Shown piece after piece: positions 19,454 through 29,066 of a stretch of DNA of 64,000 nt. Under the pieces are notes generated by a model. That model was given only the letters and a program-made list of their open reading frames with translations. It ran no database searches and had not been told where the DNA came from. Position 1 is the stretch's first letter; every line of letters starts with the position of its first letter. The stretch lies in the NCBI GenBank assembly GCA_963823675.1, contig CAWGMT010000007.1, forward strand, positions 843,639-907,638. The letters run 5' to 3'. The stretch comes from CAWGMT01 sp963823675. GTDB taxonomy: Bacteria > Planctomycetota > Planctomycetia > Isosphaerales > Isosphaeraceae. The position numbers were made by a program, and so were the translations under genes.

Positions 19454-22176
19454 TCATTGAGAGTAGCGGATTGATTCAACAGCCCGCTCGATCCCCTCGC
19501 AAACGTTCCGCCACGCTGAGTCGCGGTCAGGCCAGAGGGTGACCGCCCTGCCATCTTTGGGCAGCGCCTGTAGCGCGTCAAAAGGGGCTCCGTGCCAGTT
19601 GACGTCGCGCAGAATTATCGGGATCACCCGCGGCTTTCGCGCCCGATGGAGCTCAAGAGCGAGTTTCATTTCCTTCGAGTAGCAGTAGTCCGAAGCGACG
19701 AAGTCAGCGCTGACGAGCAGCAGAATGATCTCGGCTATCTCGAGGTTAACATCGATCTGTTCGGCCCAATCGAGGCCAGGGTGAATCAAACGGTCATGCC
19801 ACGGCGAAATCAGCCCCCTACGTTCGAGAATCTTGAGGTGGATCTCTAGCTCATTTCTGAGGTCTTCGTCCTTATGGGCGTAACTGTAGAACAGCTTGAC
19901 GGGCATAGCGCGTCGTCGTCGGGAAAGGTCAATGCCCTCGAGCAACGAGCCCGCTCGAAGCAGAACCAACTTGTCGTCGATAAGCTCAAAAAAGCTTCGG
20001 GGTTCGCGCTCTAGAATCACCAGCTTTCGGTACTCTATGAGGTGATTGGGGTGTTCGGGGATGGGCACCATCTCGCGTGGCTTGAGTTCCGGGATCGAAG
20101 CGTGGATTCGGTCGAAGTCTGAGCGAATCACGGCGAGCAGCCTCCGGCGGTTCCCGGCTGGCCCGTCAACGAGCACCTGTACCCGTTTGTCCTGCACGTC
20201 GGCCTTAACGAGCGCACGACAGCCCTCGAACTGGAGGATCGCCCCTGCTCGCCAGCGCGCTTGGCCCTCGCTCAAGAAATGACTTCTGACGATGAACCGA
20301 GGAAGCAACCCTTCAGGCAGGATCGGGTAGTGGTATTCGAAGCCAAGGCAGGTCGATGGCGAATAATGGTCGGCCTCCTCGGGTTGTTGTTTATTGAGGA
20401 GCTCAGGCACGAGATAACGGGAGGAATCATCGGGAAACGGGAAGCAAAGTTCGAATCTCCGCATGAGATCGACGAGGAACGTGCGCATCGTTCGCGGATA
20501 GTCCTCCTCGGGAAGGATGTTGCACAGGTCACTGAATCGCAGTTCGCCCTCTCTCTTGGCCAAGATGTCGGCGTTGAGGATGCGGTAAATGCCGCCGGTC
20601 ACCCAGTGTGGGTTTAGCACGTGGGTTTCACGGAGCCGTGGATCGTCCTTGTAGTTCAAGGCGATGCCGAGGTCGTGCAAATAACTCGCGAGTGCGGTCT
20701 GCGCCTTGGGATCGGGCTCCCCGAAGTTCTTACAGATCTGCTGGAACTGTTCGAACGAGAGAAAACTCTCGGGCATCCCCGACAATCGCTCCTTGATATC
20801 GAACCAAGCGGCGGGGAAATCGACGCGCCATTCTTCCGACTCCGAAAGTGCAGCACAGAGGGCCTTTCCAAGCTCGCCGATCCCGAAACCGTTCTGGCAA
20901 TCCGTTGCGACGAACGCCCGGATGTTCGGATACTTTGCTCGAGCACACGCCGGTTTACGTCGAACCGGTGCTCTTTCATCTTATTGAGCACAATGATCAC
21001 GGGCGACCCGCCGCCGAAGCTGGCCGCCATCTTCAACCAATACTCCGCGTCCTCGTCTTCTGAGCCCTCGCGGCCGCTGAGGACAACAATGTAAAGGCTG
21101 CGTTCAGTGAGAAAGAACTGGTGGGTGGCGTGCATGATCTCCTGCCCACCGAAATCCCAGGCGTGGACGCGAACCGTCTTGCGAGCCACGGGGAGCGACC
21201 ACTGCGTGATTTGGATTCCTTGCGTCTTCGCCGACTCGGGAACGAACACGTTGTGGACGAGCCGATTTACTATCGACGTCTTGCCTGCGCCGCCCCGGCC
21301 GACCAGGATAAGCTTGACCTCGTTGAGAGGCCGCTTTGCGGCACGCGCTTGGAAGTAATAACGCAATACTCCAGAGGGATCAGCGGGAGTTGAGCCTCGC
21401 AGTTGGACGCTTTCCCGCGACGGCCCCAGCACCTCGGCGGGGATACCGAGACCGGCATTGCCATGGAGATAGAACTGCTTCAGTTTCGGCAGGCTGGCCA
21501 ACGAGCGCGGCAGCGAAGAAAGCTGGTTGCCAGAAACGTCCAGCAGTCTCAGTCCGATGAGCTGACCGAACGACTCCGGTATGAACGAAAGCCGGTTGTT
21601 TTGGAAATCTAGCTCCCGTAACAGACTGAGGTTCCCCAAACCGCCCGGTACGGACGAAATCTGGTTGTCGTGGAGGTCCAGCTTTTGCAATTGGCCGAGG
21701 CGCTCAAGGGAGTCGGGCACGTAGGAGATCGAATTATTGCTGGCGCTCAGCGCCCGTAATTGAACGAGCTGCCCGACCGTCTCCTGAACCGATACGAGGC
21801 GGTTTCCGCTGAGGTCCAGTAGGCACAGTTGATCGATCTGCCCTATCACCTTTGGCAGTGAGGCGAGCTGATTTACGCTGAGGTCCAACTGTCTAAGCTG
21901 CCTAAGGTTGCAGAGCGACGCGGGAATGGACGCCAGTTGGTTGTCGCGAAGGCTCAACTTGACCAGTTGGGCCAGCTCTTCGAGCGCCTCAGGAACCTGT
22001 GACAGGTGGTTGCCGCTTAGGTCAAGCTCGCGAAGGTGCTTCAACTCCCAGAGGGATTCTGGGAGTTCGGGAAGGCCGAATGAACTGAGATCGAGCTTCG
22101 AGGCCGATTTTGAACGGTTGCGACTAATCCGCCTCGCCGCCTCGGACAGAGCCTCCGAGAATCTCCGCTTAGCCAT
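19454..22176 (-). CDS. LRR-Roc-COR-TIR (Roco family) protein, one frame break
   Basis: About 907 residues when joined. Residues 25-245 form about ten leucine-rich repeats of 23 residues ('LRELDLSGNHLSQVPEALEE'). A Roc GTPase follows: Walker A GRGGAGKTS 293-301, switch II DFGGQE 341-346, NKMKE near 398. After the frame break come the COR domain ('SFEQFQQICKNFGE', 'HVLNPHWVTGGIYRILN') and a C-terminal TIR domain of about 150 residues ('KLFYSYAHKDEDLRNELE', 'SADFVASDYCYSKEM', whose Glu is the likely NADase residue). The break at about 20937 is cured by one extra A in GAGCAAAGTATCC. I use ATG 22176 rather than an upstream start at 22233. The architecture resembles NLR-type immune receptors: repeat sensor, GTPase switch, TIR effector. 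The role in defence is inferred. Confidence 0.88.
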
Positions 22177-22828
22177 GGTGCGCCGCCCTGGTTCACGGCC
22201 ATGTTGTTGCTGACTTGGTATTAACGTGCACATCTGTGCCGGAGTGCCCGGCCGACGTGCGACCCTGCATTGGCCGACGTAACTTCGCGATTTGAAACCG
22301 GCGCCGGCATTGCCACCACTTCAAGGGAATCGGTGAAAATGTCCGACCGGTGCTCCCCGCCGTTCACCGGTTCGACGGTAGGGCGTCTTACGTGCGACAA
22401 AGCCGATCATTTTCACGCTGCGTGCTTGCCCGTCGCATCAGTGCCGCAAACTGTGGCGACGATCGGCTGTAGAAAATCAAATCCGCCGCGGCCGGCCGCC
22501 GCACCGCTGGGCTATCTCCCCCATTCAACGCGCTATTATTCCCTCGCTTGTCGTTGAGGAAAATACCAAGACAACCGATTTTGCTGTTTAGGAGCAGAGT
22601 AGGGCCAGCACGTGTCGTATACGACTCGGGATCGGTCCGGGGCTACCGCGGATCAGCGGCCGCCCCCGTGTAAACTTGCGGCGGGCTGGGCCTTCCGCCA
22701 TACTTACAGGCGCGGGCGGTCCTGTGATTCGGGGTGACCCACCGGGAGTGCCGGATTGAAACACCCCGCTTCCGAGGGACGCGCTGTGTACCGGCGATAT
22801 GTAAATCCGAACCATCGCGGACAACGGC
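22177..22828. other. Divergent intergenic region, possible IS remnant
   Basis: About 650 bases between the two divergent defence-like genes. It contains an inverted pair GTGAAAATG (22333-22341) and CATTTTCAC (22408-22416), with CGGTTCGACGG-type sequence between them. This is reminiscent of insertion-sequence ends but has no transposase. Short ORFs on both strands have no motifs. Both promoters must lie here. Confidence 0.4.
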
Positions 22829-24740
22829 ATGCGTTACTGGCTTAACCTGTTCTCTGTGAGGACCTGGCAGGACTTCAAGGAGAATGGAAGCAATGTAACC
22901 GCGTTCCGCGCGAACAACTGGGCCAGGGCCAAACCAGTCCAGTTGGGTGATGTGTTTCTCTGCTACCTTATCGGTGCCAAGCGATGGATCGGCGCGCTGA
23001 AGGTTGTTGGTGAGCGATACTTCGACGAGAACCAGAAACTCTTCAGAGACGACGTGTACCCGGTAAGGTTTCAGGTTGAACCGTTAGTTGAGCTGAACCC
23101 TGAGCATGGCTTGCCAATGGAATTGTTGCGCGGCACGGTGTCATTCTTTCCGCAGGATGGTAGCTCGAAGGATTGGTCTGGAAGCGTGCGGTCATCACCC
23201 ACTAAACTCTCGGACGAGGACGGCGCAGATTCGGCGCGCACTGGAAGAGGCGGCCAGAAATCCGCTGACCAGGCCCATTGACCCCAAGGTGCTGCGAATG
23301 CCCCGCCCCAAGAATCAGTCCGCGCGACGCTCGTCCGGTGCTGTCTCGGAAGGGCCGCAAGACCTCGAGACGGATGCTACTCCGGGAGCGTCCGGCCTTA
23401 GTGGAGAAGATTCCGCATCTGATCCCGCCGGGATGGCAACCGCCAACGAAGGGTCGCCCGATGGGATGGATGAAGGCGACTCGGAAGTGCAAGGTAATGA
23501 AGGAGTGTCCATCGAAAAAGCTGACCGCAGCTTGGCCGAGCTATACCGCTGGCACAAGAACGGTCGTCTCATCATCGACCCAGAGTGGCAGCGGTCTTAT
23601 GTTTGGGACAACAAGCGAGCGTCCAAGCTGATAGAGTCTTTTCTGATGGATATTCCGATACCAGTTGTCTATCTGGCAAAGACCGACGAGGGCAGATACG
23701 AAGTAATCGACGGAGTTCAAAGGCTTACGTCCGTTTTTAACTTCTTCGACGGGCACCTGACCCTCACCGGTATGGAGTTCTTGCGAGATGTGACCAAGAA
23801 GAGCTTCAAAGACTTGGACGACGTCCTCCAGGCCAAGCTGGAGGACTCAACGATTCGAACATTCGAGCTTTCACCGAGAACGTCGAAGAACCTCCTGTTC
23901 ATCATCTTCGAACGACTCAACACTGGCGGAATCGCCCTCAACGAGATGGAGATCCGGAACTGCATTTACCGCGGGCCGCTGAACAACCTCATAAAGGAGC
24001 TCGCGCGGTACCCCGCCTTCGTCGAGTGTGTGGACCAGGCCAATATCACCAAGCGCATGTATGACCGGAACCTGGTGCTGCGCTTCCTCGCCTTCCACGA
24101 AAAAACTCATCGCAAGGCGCAGTCCGGTCTGAAGGACTTTCTCAACGGCTTTCTCCAAGATTACTACAAAGAGCCGGCGGAGCGGAAACTGGCAGACTGG
24201 CGTTCACGATTTGAGGTCGCGATGCGGGCGTCGCGGACCGTCTTCGGCCAGAATGGGTTCCGCCTTTGGCTCGTCGACCGCAAGGGGAACGGACAGTGGA
24301 CGCGAAATGTGAATGCCGCCATCTTTCAGTGCATCGCGGTCTCATTTGCTGACCACGACCTCGTCAAACTGACCCGCTGTTCCGACGCGATATTGGAGGA
24401 ATATCTGGATCTCGTCACGAGCGATCCGCAGTGGGTTGATTCGGTCTCGAAGTCCACAGGCGATTTCCACCGAATCAATTACGTGTTTGACACATGGGGC
24501 TCCCGCCTTGCAGCGCTCCTCGATTCTGTGGAAGGGCTTGACGCCGAGAGGATCTCTTCGGGTCGGCTGAAAAAGGAGGTCTTCCTGCAAAACAAAACGT
24601 GTCAGCTATGTGGCCAAGAGATCAAGCTCATCCAGGACGCTGCCTTGGACCATGACGTTCATTACTGGAGGGGTGGCAAGACAGTCCCGTCGAACGCACG
24701 GATCGCGCACCGTATTTGCAATCTCAAGCGGCCGAATTGA
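22829..24740 (+). CDS. EVE-DUF262-HNH nuclease, GmrSD-like (frame-broken)
   Basis: ATG 22829 opens an EVE (PUA-like) domain: 'MRYWLNLFSVRTWQDFKENG', 'RANNWARAKPVQLGDVFLCY', 'WIGALKVVGE'. The first frame ends at 23281. Inserting one GC at GACGGCGCAGATT (about 23225) continues as 'DGAQIRRALEEAARNPL' into the second frame, so this is one protein of about 637 residues. After a charged linker comes DUF262, with 'IDPEWQRSYVW' and the DGxQR motif 'VIDGVQRLTS'. A C-terminal HNH nuclease with zinc knuckles follows (CQLCGQ, 'DHDVHYWRGG', 'RIAHRICNLKR'). EVE domains bind modified bases and DUF262/HNH proteins include the GmrSD type IV restriction system. A modification-dependent nuclease is the natural inference. 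Confidence 0.87.
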
Positions 24741-24866
24741 CCCACTGAGCAGCGAGTCGCGGTGACGGACGAATTCTGGCCGGCCGACATTGGGGCGATG
24801 ATGGAGCGTGGCAAGGGCGAACTGGAGATCAATGCTCACGGCCCTCATCTGAGGAGGGGCCAGACC

Positions 24867-25346
24867 GTGGTATCGTTTCGTCGCCGTTTCCCCCGACTGG
24901 CTACCCTCCGCACCTGCATGCTCTTCGCCTTGGTCTTGGTAGCAATCGGCTGCCGGTCTCGAAATGCTCAGGTGGCGGTTGAGCCCAGGGGGATGGGTCG
25001 TCGAAAGCTCACGGATCAAGACGCCAAGATCGCGCTGGTCGAGATGTTGAGGCGGGAGGCGGTTCGCGACCCGAAACGATGCCAGGAGGTCTGGGGCTCA
25101 ACTGAGCCGAATCGGCAATTGGCGACGGTAACCATCTCCACGAACATCGACGGCACAGGCCAGGTCGGGATCTTCACCGTACGACTGGATAAAGAGAACT
25201 ACTACTTTTGGGGCGGCCTGGACCGTTTCGAGGGTTCGTTCGAGTGGGAGCACGGCGGATGGCGGGCATCGGATCGTCGAATGACAGCCCACGGGTGCAT
25301 TATCGGTCGAGGCGGCAGGAATAGTCGAGCCTTGCCGAAGCTCTGA
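24867..25346 (+). CDS. Putative lipoprotein of unknown function
   Basis: I place the start at GTG 24867, nine bases after GAGGAGG. This gives about 159 residues with an N-terminal Arg-rich stretch, a hydrophobic core and a lipobox-like 'LVAIGC'. After the Cys come a short linker and a compact domain: 'DQDAKIALVEMLRREA', 'NYYFWGGLDRFEGSFEWEHG'. The second part looks like a small beta-sheet domain, but I do not recognise a family. Nothing about its neighbours gives a role. Confidence 0.7.
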   Translation: MVSFRRRFPRLATLRTCMLFALVLVAIGCRSRNAQVAVEPRGMGRRKLTDQDAKIALVEMLRREAVRDPKRCQEVWGSTEPNRQLATVTISTNIDGTGQVGIFTVRLDKENYYFWGGLDRFEGSFEWEHGGWRASDRRMTAHGCIIGRGGRNSRALPKL

Positions 25347-25354
25347 CAAACGCC

Positions 25355-25750
25355 ATGCGAAATCTGCGTTTTCTTGCAACGCTCCTGATCGTCTTGACTC
25401 CGACTGTGAAATCAGTCCAACCGATGGATTTACTGAGATCCACAATCAAACCAGTGAAATCATACACCACCCATTTCCAGCTTGACGAAGATCCCATCTC
25501 GGAGGGCGGGAAGTGGATCAACGGCCGGAAGGACGGGATTGACTGGTACAACCTCATCACAAAGAACGGACTCGCCTATGGAGCGGTGAGCAAGGGAGCT
25601 TACACCGATCCGACCGCTTTGCTGGCGGGAACATGGGACAAGAACCAGACCGTGAAAGCAAGGGCCTTCAGCAGGAACCAATACGGCGTAGAGAGGAGCA
25701 ATGGCGACTTTGGATTCACGTCCTACGAGGTGGACAGCTTCAACGAGTGA
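25355..25750 (+). CDS. Secreted protein fragment resembling concanavalin/laminin-like domains
   Basis: 131 residues starting nine bases after the lipoprotein gene. A signal peptide (FLATLLIVLTPTVKS) is followed by 'LDEDPISEGGKWINGRKDG' and 'YTDPTALLAGTWDKNQTVKA'. Similar text opens longer planctomycete secreted proteins with a concanavalin-like beta-sandwich, which are about twice as long. The ORF stops just where the second sheet would begin, so this is probably a 3'-truncated copy. No catalytic residue is visible. Confidence 0.6.
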   Translation: MRNLRFLATLLIVLTPTVKSVQPMDLLRSTIKPVKSYTTHFQLDEDPISEGGKWINGRKDGIDWYNLITKNGLAYGAVSKGAYTDPTALLAGTWDKNQTVKARAFSRNQYGVERSNGDFGFTSYEVDSFNE

Positions 25751-25814
25751 ATAGAGGGGGAACCCGACGAGGCAAAGTGGCGGGCCGAGATTCCGACGAC
25801 TTGGGTTGCGAGGA

Positions 25815-26108
25815 TTAGAGATCATGAACTACGAATTCACCGCCATCCGTGACGAGGATGTACCGAAAGTGACCGACCCGCTCTTCCAGCATCTCGTCAC
25901 CACCGTTGGAACCGAACGGGAACCAGCGGTCGCTGAGATAGCCGGTCATCTCATAATCGCCCCACCGCTCTTGGATCGTCTCCGTGTCCCAGAGAATAAC
26001 ATATCCGATCTCCTCGCCTAGATCACCCTCCCATCCATTGTTCGTTTCAATGAACTCGACGTAGGACAGCGGGAGGACGGACCTCTTCTCGACGTAGCGG
26101 TCAGGCAT
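25815..26108 (-). CDS. SMI1/KNR4 (SUKH)-like protein, altered C-terminus
   Basis: 97 residues with the SUKH pattern 'LPLSYVEFIETNNGWEGDLG', 'YVILWDTETIQERWGDYEM', 'WFPFGSNGGDEML'. In relatives the last motif is followed by a strand ending the fold. Here the chain turns into unrelated sequence, so the C-terminus was probably replaced. SUKH proteins are commonly immunity proteins for polymorphic toxins, but no toxin gene is seen beside it. Confidence 0.75.
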   Translation of the reverse strand: MPDRYVEKRSVLPLSYVEFIETNNGWEGDLGEEIGYVILWDTETIQERWGDYEMTGYLSDRWFPFGSNGGDEMLEERVGHFRYILVTDGGEFVVHDL

Positions 26109-26276
26109 GCGAAAGCCACCTTAGATGAAGAAGTACCGGCTTGGACCGCCAAGATTTTGGCAGCCGAATGTGAGCCCATGCCTCGGACAGCCGATCCCCA
26201 GTGCGATCTTGGGATGGACCCAACGCGGAGTCACAGTTGTTTTTTCCCCCCAACCAGAAGCGACACGTCAATCGGA

Positions 26277-26537
26277 TCAGGGCTGGTTCCCGGGACGCTG
26301 CTTATTCTCCAGATCGGCGATTGCAGCCTTCCAGTCTTCGAGCTTGCCGAAGCGGACCGCTCTGTCGATGCCGAGGTTCTCCAAGAGCATTCCCAGCACG
26401 ATTCGCCGTTCACGGTCGCTGGCGAAAATGCCATCGACATACTCGATTTTCTCGGGCGCTTGATCGATCCGTTGGTCGAACTCCTCGTTCGACCAGAGCC
26501 GACCCTCACGTCGAATGTCCCAATCGATCGGTCTCAT
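26277..26537 (-). CDS. Small conserved hypothetical protein
   Basis: About 86 residues from ATG 26537 (GGAG eight bases upstream). A TTG at 26570 that overlaps the upstream gene's stop is possible. Features: 'DWDIRREGRLWSNEEFDQRI', 'VDGIFASDRERRIVLGMLLE'. It looks all-helical and soluble. I have the impression of a recurring planctomycete family, without a known function. It lies directly downstream of the small membrane protein gene and may be co-transcribed. Confidence 0.65.
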   Translation of the reverse strand: MRPIDWDIRREGRLWSNEEFDQRIDQAPEKIEYVDGIFASDRERRIVLGMLLENLGIDRAVRFGKLEDWKAAIADLENKQRPGNQP

Positions 26538-26566
26538 TGGATTGCTCCACGTGCGGACCCTTATTG

Positions 26567-27031
26567 TCAACCAGGATCTCTTTCGATTCTCAATGATTTT
26601 TGATATCTATAGTACGAGTCATCTGAGACGGGCTCCCAGGGGCGGTCGGCTGCCGCCTGCCACTTCCGCTTCATGTCGATATGCCATTTCAGCGACGAGC
26701 GTACGCGTTTCTCGATGAAGTCAAGTTTCTCGCCCTGGGTCAACTTTTCGGCGAGCAGCCGGGGGGCAATTCCGTAATTCGCCTCTCCAGTAAACGAGAG
26801 GACGCTCATCATCTCTTGATCGACGGAGCCTATGCTCCGAAACTCGGCGAGTTCGCTCAACATCTCTCGGTCCATCTGCTCAGCATAAGCGTGACCCGCA
26901 ACGTTCTCCAAATAATTCTCACGCAACCTCGTCAGCCTCGTGATCTGGATGCTGAGAGCGATCACGGCGGCGGATACCGCCACGACGATCATCCACCCTC
27001 GAACGGTAAAGCGAAATCCAGGGAATCGCAT
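26567..27031 (-). CDS. Small single-pass membrane protein
   Basis: 154 residues. After 'FRFTVRG' there is one membrane helix (about residues 12-32, WMIVVAVSAAVIALSIQI), then a helical, charged soluble part rich in Glu and Arg ('YAEQMDREMLSELAEFRSIG'). Short proteins with this N-terminal 'R-F-T-x-R-G' plus helix are frequent in planctomycetes. No function is known. ATG 27031 has AGGAG about seven bases upstream. Confidence 0.65.
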   Translation of the reverse strand: MRFPGFRFTVRGWMIVVAVSAAVIALSIQITRLTRLRENYLENVAGHAYAEQMDREMLSELAEFRSIGSVDQEMMSVLSFTGEANYGIAPRLLAEKLTQGEKLDFIEKRVRSSLKWHIDMKRKWQAAADRPWEPVSDDSYYRYQKSLRIERDPG

Positions 27032-27077
27032 GGGTTCTCCTCCGTGACAACGTGCCGACCGGCCAACGATGAGCTTT

Positions 27078-27479
27078 TTACTTCAGTAACTCGTACAAGA
27101 CGGCCCCGCCGCCTTTATCTGTCTTGTCCTTGAGCTTCCCACCCAGGGCCTTCATGTGGGGCGTCTTGCCGTGGGCAGCCAGATCAGCTTTGCTGGCCCA
27201 TTGTTCATAGAACATGAACTGGGTTGGGTCGGCCTTCGACTGGTGGAGGTTGTAGCACAGACAGCCGGGTTCCTTCCGGGTCGGCTCGACCAGGGACAGA
27301 AGGGCCTCCTTCACCGCATCTTCCTGTCCCGGCTTGGCCTTCACCATGGCCGTGAGAACGACTGCATCCTTCGGTACCTCGTCCTTCCCCTCACCGTGTG
27401 CGCTCGTCCCGCCACTCAGAACAGACAAGCCCGCCAAGGTCGTTCCGCTCGCCAGCAACTTGCGTCGATTGATGACCAT
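27078..27479 (-). CDS. Secreted antibiotic-biosynthesis-monooxygenase (ABM) domain protein
   Basis: 133 residues. The N-terminus 'INRRKLLASGTTLAGLS' looks like a twin-arginine leader. The rest is a single ABM ferredoxin-like fold: 'VVLTAMVKAKPGQEDAVKEA', 'EPTRKEPGCLCYNLHQSKAD', 'FMFYEQWASKADLAAHGKTP', 'HMKAL'. Family members are dimeric cofactor-free oxygenases or quinol-related enzymes (YgiN-like). The exported location is typical for planctomycete versions. ATG 27479. Substrate unknown. Confidence 0.88.
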   Translation of the reverse strand: MVINRRKLLASGTTLAGLSVLSGGTSAHGEGKDEVPKDAVVLTAMVKAKPGQEDAVKEALLSLVEPTRKEPGCLCYNLHQSKADPTQFMFYEQWASKADLAAHGKTPHMKALGGKLKDKTDKGGGAVLYELLK

Positions 27480-27703
27480 GATCGTTTGCCCCCAAGGAAC
27501 GTGAAGTCGATCGGGTTTCGCACGGGCTGAGCATACTTCGGGTCAGGACGAGCCGCAACTTCCTGGGCCGGGTTGAGCCATGCCGCAGGGCGTGAGGATA
27601 ATAGACCTGCGTGTTGACTCGAGTGCGTGGAGACCAACGACCAGCAGCGGTTCGCATTCGACATTTCGGGTGAGATGATCCGTGCCAACCAGGACTGACG
27701 CCG

Positions 27704-28114
27704 ATGGCAAAACCGAGAGAGCCGTGGAATATCCGCCCAACCAAGAAAGGAACCTCCGTGACCGCCTCGATCAAGTCGGAGGTAGAGACGAAAGCCAGAG
27801 ACCTGATTGACAACGTGCTGGAGCCCAGGCACGTTCTGCCGCCACCCGTTGGGGCGCAGCTCAACTACATCACGGACATCGGTGCCAAGTGGTACAGGAA
27901 TTACTTCTACTTCTTTTCGATCTACACGTGCCCAGGTCCGAACGCTCTGTCGCCCACATTCGAGGCGAGGTTTGCCAGGATGGAATACCTGGGCAACGAC
28001 AGGTTTGCCCTTTATTTCATGCGGCACACGGGCGAATGGGTTGGCATTTACGACGGACTTTCAGTGGACGAGTGCATGAAAGCCATCCAAGACGATTCGT
28101 GGTTCGTGCCCTGA
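27704..28114 (+). CDS. Conserved hypothetical protein
   Basis: 136 residues, ATG 27704. An N-terminal helix ('KSEVETKARDLIDNVLEP') is followed by a beta-rich part: 'LNYITDIGAKWYRNYFYFFS', 'FEARFARMEYLGNDRFALYF', 'HTGEWVGIYDGLSVDECM'. It looks intact, soluble and moderately conserved, of a kind seen scattered in accessory regions. I do not recognise a named domain and see no catalytic motif. Confidence 0.65.
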   Translation: MAKPREPWNIRPTKKGTSVTASIKSEVETKARDLIDNVLEPRHVLPPPVGAQLNYITDIGAKWYRNYFYFFSIYTCPGPNALSPTFEARFARMEYLGNDRFALYFMRHTGEWVGIYDGLSVDECMKAIQDDSWFVP

Positions 28115-28335
28115 ATGACCTTCACGGTCAGAACGACCGACCGTCAAAATCAGTCGGGCTTCAATGAGCGACTGAACCCGGACGGCCGAGAATGGAGGAT
28201 GCACACCATACGGGCCGGAGCCACGTGCAGTGGCTCGCTCGAATCAGGCACGAAGCAAGTCAAGTCACTCAAGCGTAGTCCGAACACCAGTCCAGAGTCG
28301 GGCAACGGAGGCGCAAACCAAGAAGGACATGATTC

Positions 28336-28968
28336 ATGCTTAACCAATGGGAACCACAGACGCCCCCTCGGCTTGCAGGCTATGAGTCCTGGCTCTACCA
28401 GATGCCCTGCATGTACAGTGGTGGCGATGTCTTCGTCTCAATGCCACTTCCGGGGCATTCTGAGCTCTCGATCGAATCCCCGACCCACTGGTTGGTCGCA
28501 GTCGGTGATGTTAGCGGCCGGGGGGAAGCTGCAACACGCCTAAAGGAAAGCCTGGAGGCAAAAGTGACCCAACTTGTGGGCACCACGACCGACCCTGCTG
28601 CCGTTTTGGAGGCGCTCAACAACGATCCCGTCGAACCCGACAGTTTCGCCTGTTTGTTGGTGGCGGTGATCGACAGTGACGGTCATGAACTGACCCTCGC
28701 CAGTGCTGGGCACATTGCTCCATTCCTTCGCCACACCGATCGGCGGATTGTGTCGCTTGGGGAGCAGAGCATAGGAGTGCCTCTGTGGATTGTTCCAACT
28801 CCGCACTACGACAATGTAGTCTTTTGCGAGACTCTAGCTGCATTGGATGAGTTTGCCGGGAACAAGCGACATGGCGAGTCGTACCCTCCTCCGACCTATT
28901 CATCGGCAAGTTCAACATCGTCGCCAGTGAAGATTCCGACGACCTGGGGAGCAAAGATCAGCGGGTAA
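28336..28968 (+). CDS. SpoIIE/PP2C-type phosphatase, C-terminally truncated
   Basis: The first 165 residues are a SpoIIE-like core: 'MYSGGDVFVSM' (first acidic motif), 'LVAVGDVSGRGEAATRLKES', 'ASAGHIAPFLRH', 'GEQSIGVPLWIVP'. After 'YDNVVFCET' the chain leaves the fold and ends in a Ser/Pro-rich tail. The usual C-terminal 'YTDGV' metal-binding strand is missing. One of the metal ligands is therefore absent and activity is doubtful. In planctomycetes such small phosphatases often reverse anti-sigma or anti-anti-sigma phosphorylation. Confidence 0.7.
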   Translation: MLNQWEPQTPPRLAGYESWLYQMPCMYSGGDVFVSMPLPGHSELSIESPTHWLVAVGDVSGRGEAATRLKESLEAKVTQLVGTTTDPAAVLEALNNDPVEPDSFACLLVAVIDSDGHELTLASAGHIAPFLRHTDRRIVSLGEQSIGVPLWIVPTPHYDNVVFCETLAALDEFAGNKRHGESYPPPTYSSASSTSSPVKIPTTWGAKISG

Positions 28969-29066
28969 CAATTCAGGGAGGGGGTGTCGAAGTTCTTGAA
29001 GACGGAAACCCCTCACTCATGAGATAGAACCGTAAACGAGCTGTCGGCGAGTTCCAAGTCAAAGAG

